A stretch of 64,000 nt of DNA from CAXBOO01 sp963977425 (lineage in GTDB: Bacteria > Bacteroidota > Bacteroidia > Flavobacteriales_D > Luteibaculaceae). Each line of letters starts with the position of its first letter. The stretch's first letter is position 1. Of the stretch, positions 63,666 to 64,000 are shown piece after piece. The stretch covers positions 248,001 to 312,000 of the forward strand of contig CAXBOO010000004.1 in the NCBI GenBank assembly GCA_963977425.1, in the 5' to 3' direction. The notes under the pieces are model-generated. The model did not search any database. It saw nothing but the letters and a program-made list of their open reading frames with translations, and was not told the DNA's origin. The translations under genes and the position numbers were made by a program.

Positions 63666-64000
63666 GGTGACGGTATGTTGTGTGGCCAGCATCTTGTAAA
63701 AGTTTGTCTCTTTCAAAAAGCTTAACATCAGCACTAACCATTTCTTGAACTAATGCAGCAAAGTCGTATTCGTGCTTCCACCCTAATTCTGTTTTTGCTT
63801 TGGTTGGGTCGCCAATAAGCAATTCAACTTCTGCAGGTCTAAAGTAACGTTCGTCTACTTCTACCAATACTTTACCAGTTTTGGTGCAAATTCCTTTTTC
63901 GTTCACTCCTTCACCTTCGAATTTTAGGTCTATACCTACTTGTGCAAATGCTGTTTTAGTGAATTCTCTAACAGAATACATTTTGCCCGTAGCCAATACG
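63658..64000 (-). CDS. gmd: GDP-mannose 4,6-dehydratase (3' part only)
   Basis: The C-terminal part of Gmd, which makes GDP-4-keto-6-deoxymannose, the substrate of Fcl. The segment LATGKMYSVREFTKTAF, then YFRPAEVELLIGDPTKAKTELGWKHEYDF, is characteristic. The frame is open to the window edge, so the apparent TTG start at 63996 is an internal Leu codon. About 114 residues are present of roughly 350-370 in the family. The stop at 63658 overlaps the fcl start. Confidence 0.95.
   Translation of the reverse strand, partial: VLATGKMYSVREFTKTAFAQVGIDLKFEGEGVNEKGICTKTGKVLVEVDERYFRPAEVELLIGDPTKAKTELGWKHEYDFAALVQEMVSADVKLFERDKLLQDAGHTTYRHHE

Noticed and set aside
63666..63734. N-terminal extension of fcl to 63734
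   Set aside because: It lies within gmd and does not look like the short Fcl N-terminus, which begins at the ATG at 63665.

Overview
The window is AT-rich bacterial chromosome from a member of the Bacteroidota, most likely order Flavobacteriales. The main grounds are the type IX secretion translocon gene sprA in the order maeB-ruvA-sprA-gcvH-vanZ-tonB, an alternative complex III (actABCDEF) joined to a caa3-type oxidase, a DPP7-like S46 peptidase, and TAnnTTTG promoter boxes in place of sigma70-type -10 boxes. The genus cannot be read from the sequence. I see no rRNA, tRNA, CRISPR array, phage or insertion sequence. This is mostly conserved core genome.

Layout: 1-4.2 kb holds nusA (cut at its 5' end) and infB, closed by a strong terminator. 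4.4-5.3 kb carries a bacilliredoxin and tadA on the minus strand. 5.4-10.8 kb is a plus-strand run of aspS, a ClC chloride channel and two glycosyltransferases. It collides with a minus-strand run at 10.7-15.8 kb: O-antigen ligase-like protein, S41 peptidase, rnpA, hemD and DUF4271. 15.8-21.8 kb has gcdH, trpS and class Ia ribonucleotide reductase (nrdB, nrdA). A tandem repeat directly behind nrdA includes the end of that gene. 22-24.7 kb has a DPP7-like peptidase and a SPOR protein that share a terminator. 25-36.2 kb is the respiratory operon actABCDEF-coxB-coxA.

36.4-43.3 kb contains a predicted outer-membrane protein, ruvB, queG, a small protein, a second outer-membrane protein, a sirtuin, malic enzyme and ruvA. 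43.4-50.6 kb is sprA, followed by gcvH, a VanZ-like protein, two TonB-family paralogues and a PAP2 phosphatase. 53.7-59 kb is a minus-strand oxidase-assembly operon: ctaB, two subunit III genes, subunit IV, sco, DUF420 and a small CxxC membrane protein. Its last gene encodes a free-standing protein resembling only the activation domain of cobalamin-dependent methionine synthase. 59-64 kb is a minus-strand surface-glycan operon: gmd (cut), fcl, a barrel protein, a wecA-like gene and another barrel protein.

How the genes fit together: the act-cox operon passes electrons from menaquinol through complex III and cytochrome c to oxygen. The distant ctaB-cox-sco operon supplies heme modification, copper delivery and the remaining oxidase subunits. 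The glycosyltransferases, O-antigen ligase-like protein, wecA-like gene and GDP-fucose genes point to a fucose-containing surface polysaccharide. The most unusual items are the isolated methionine-synthase activation-domain protein with altered AdoMet-binding residues, the nrdA 3'-end tandem repeat, and the long convergent overlap of two glycan genes.
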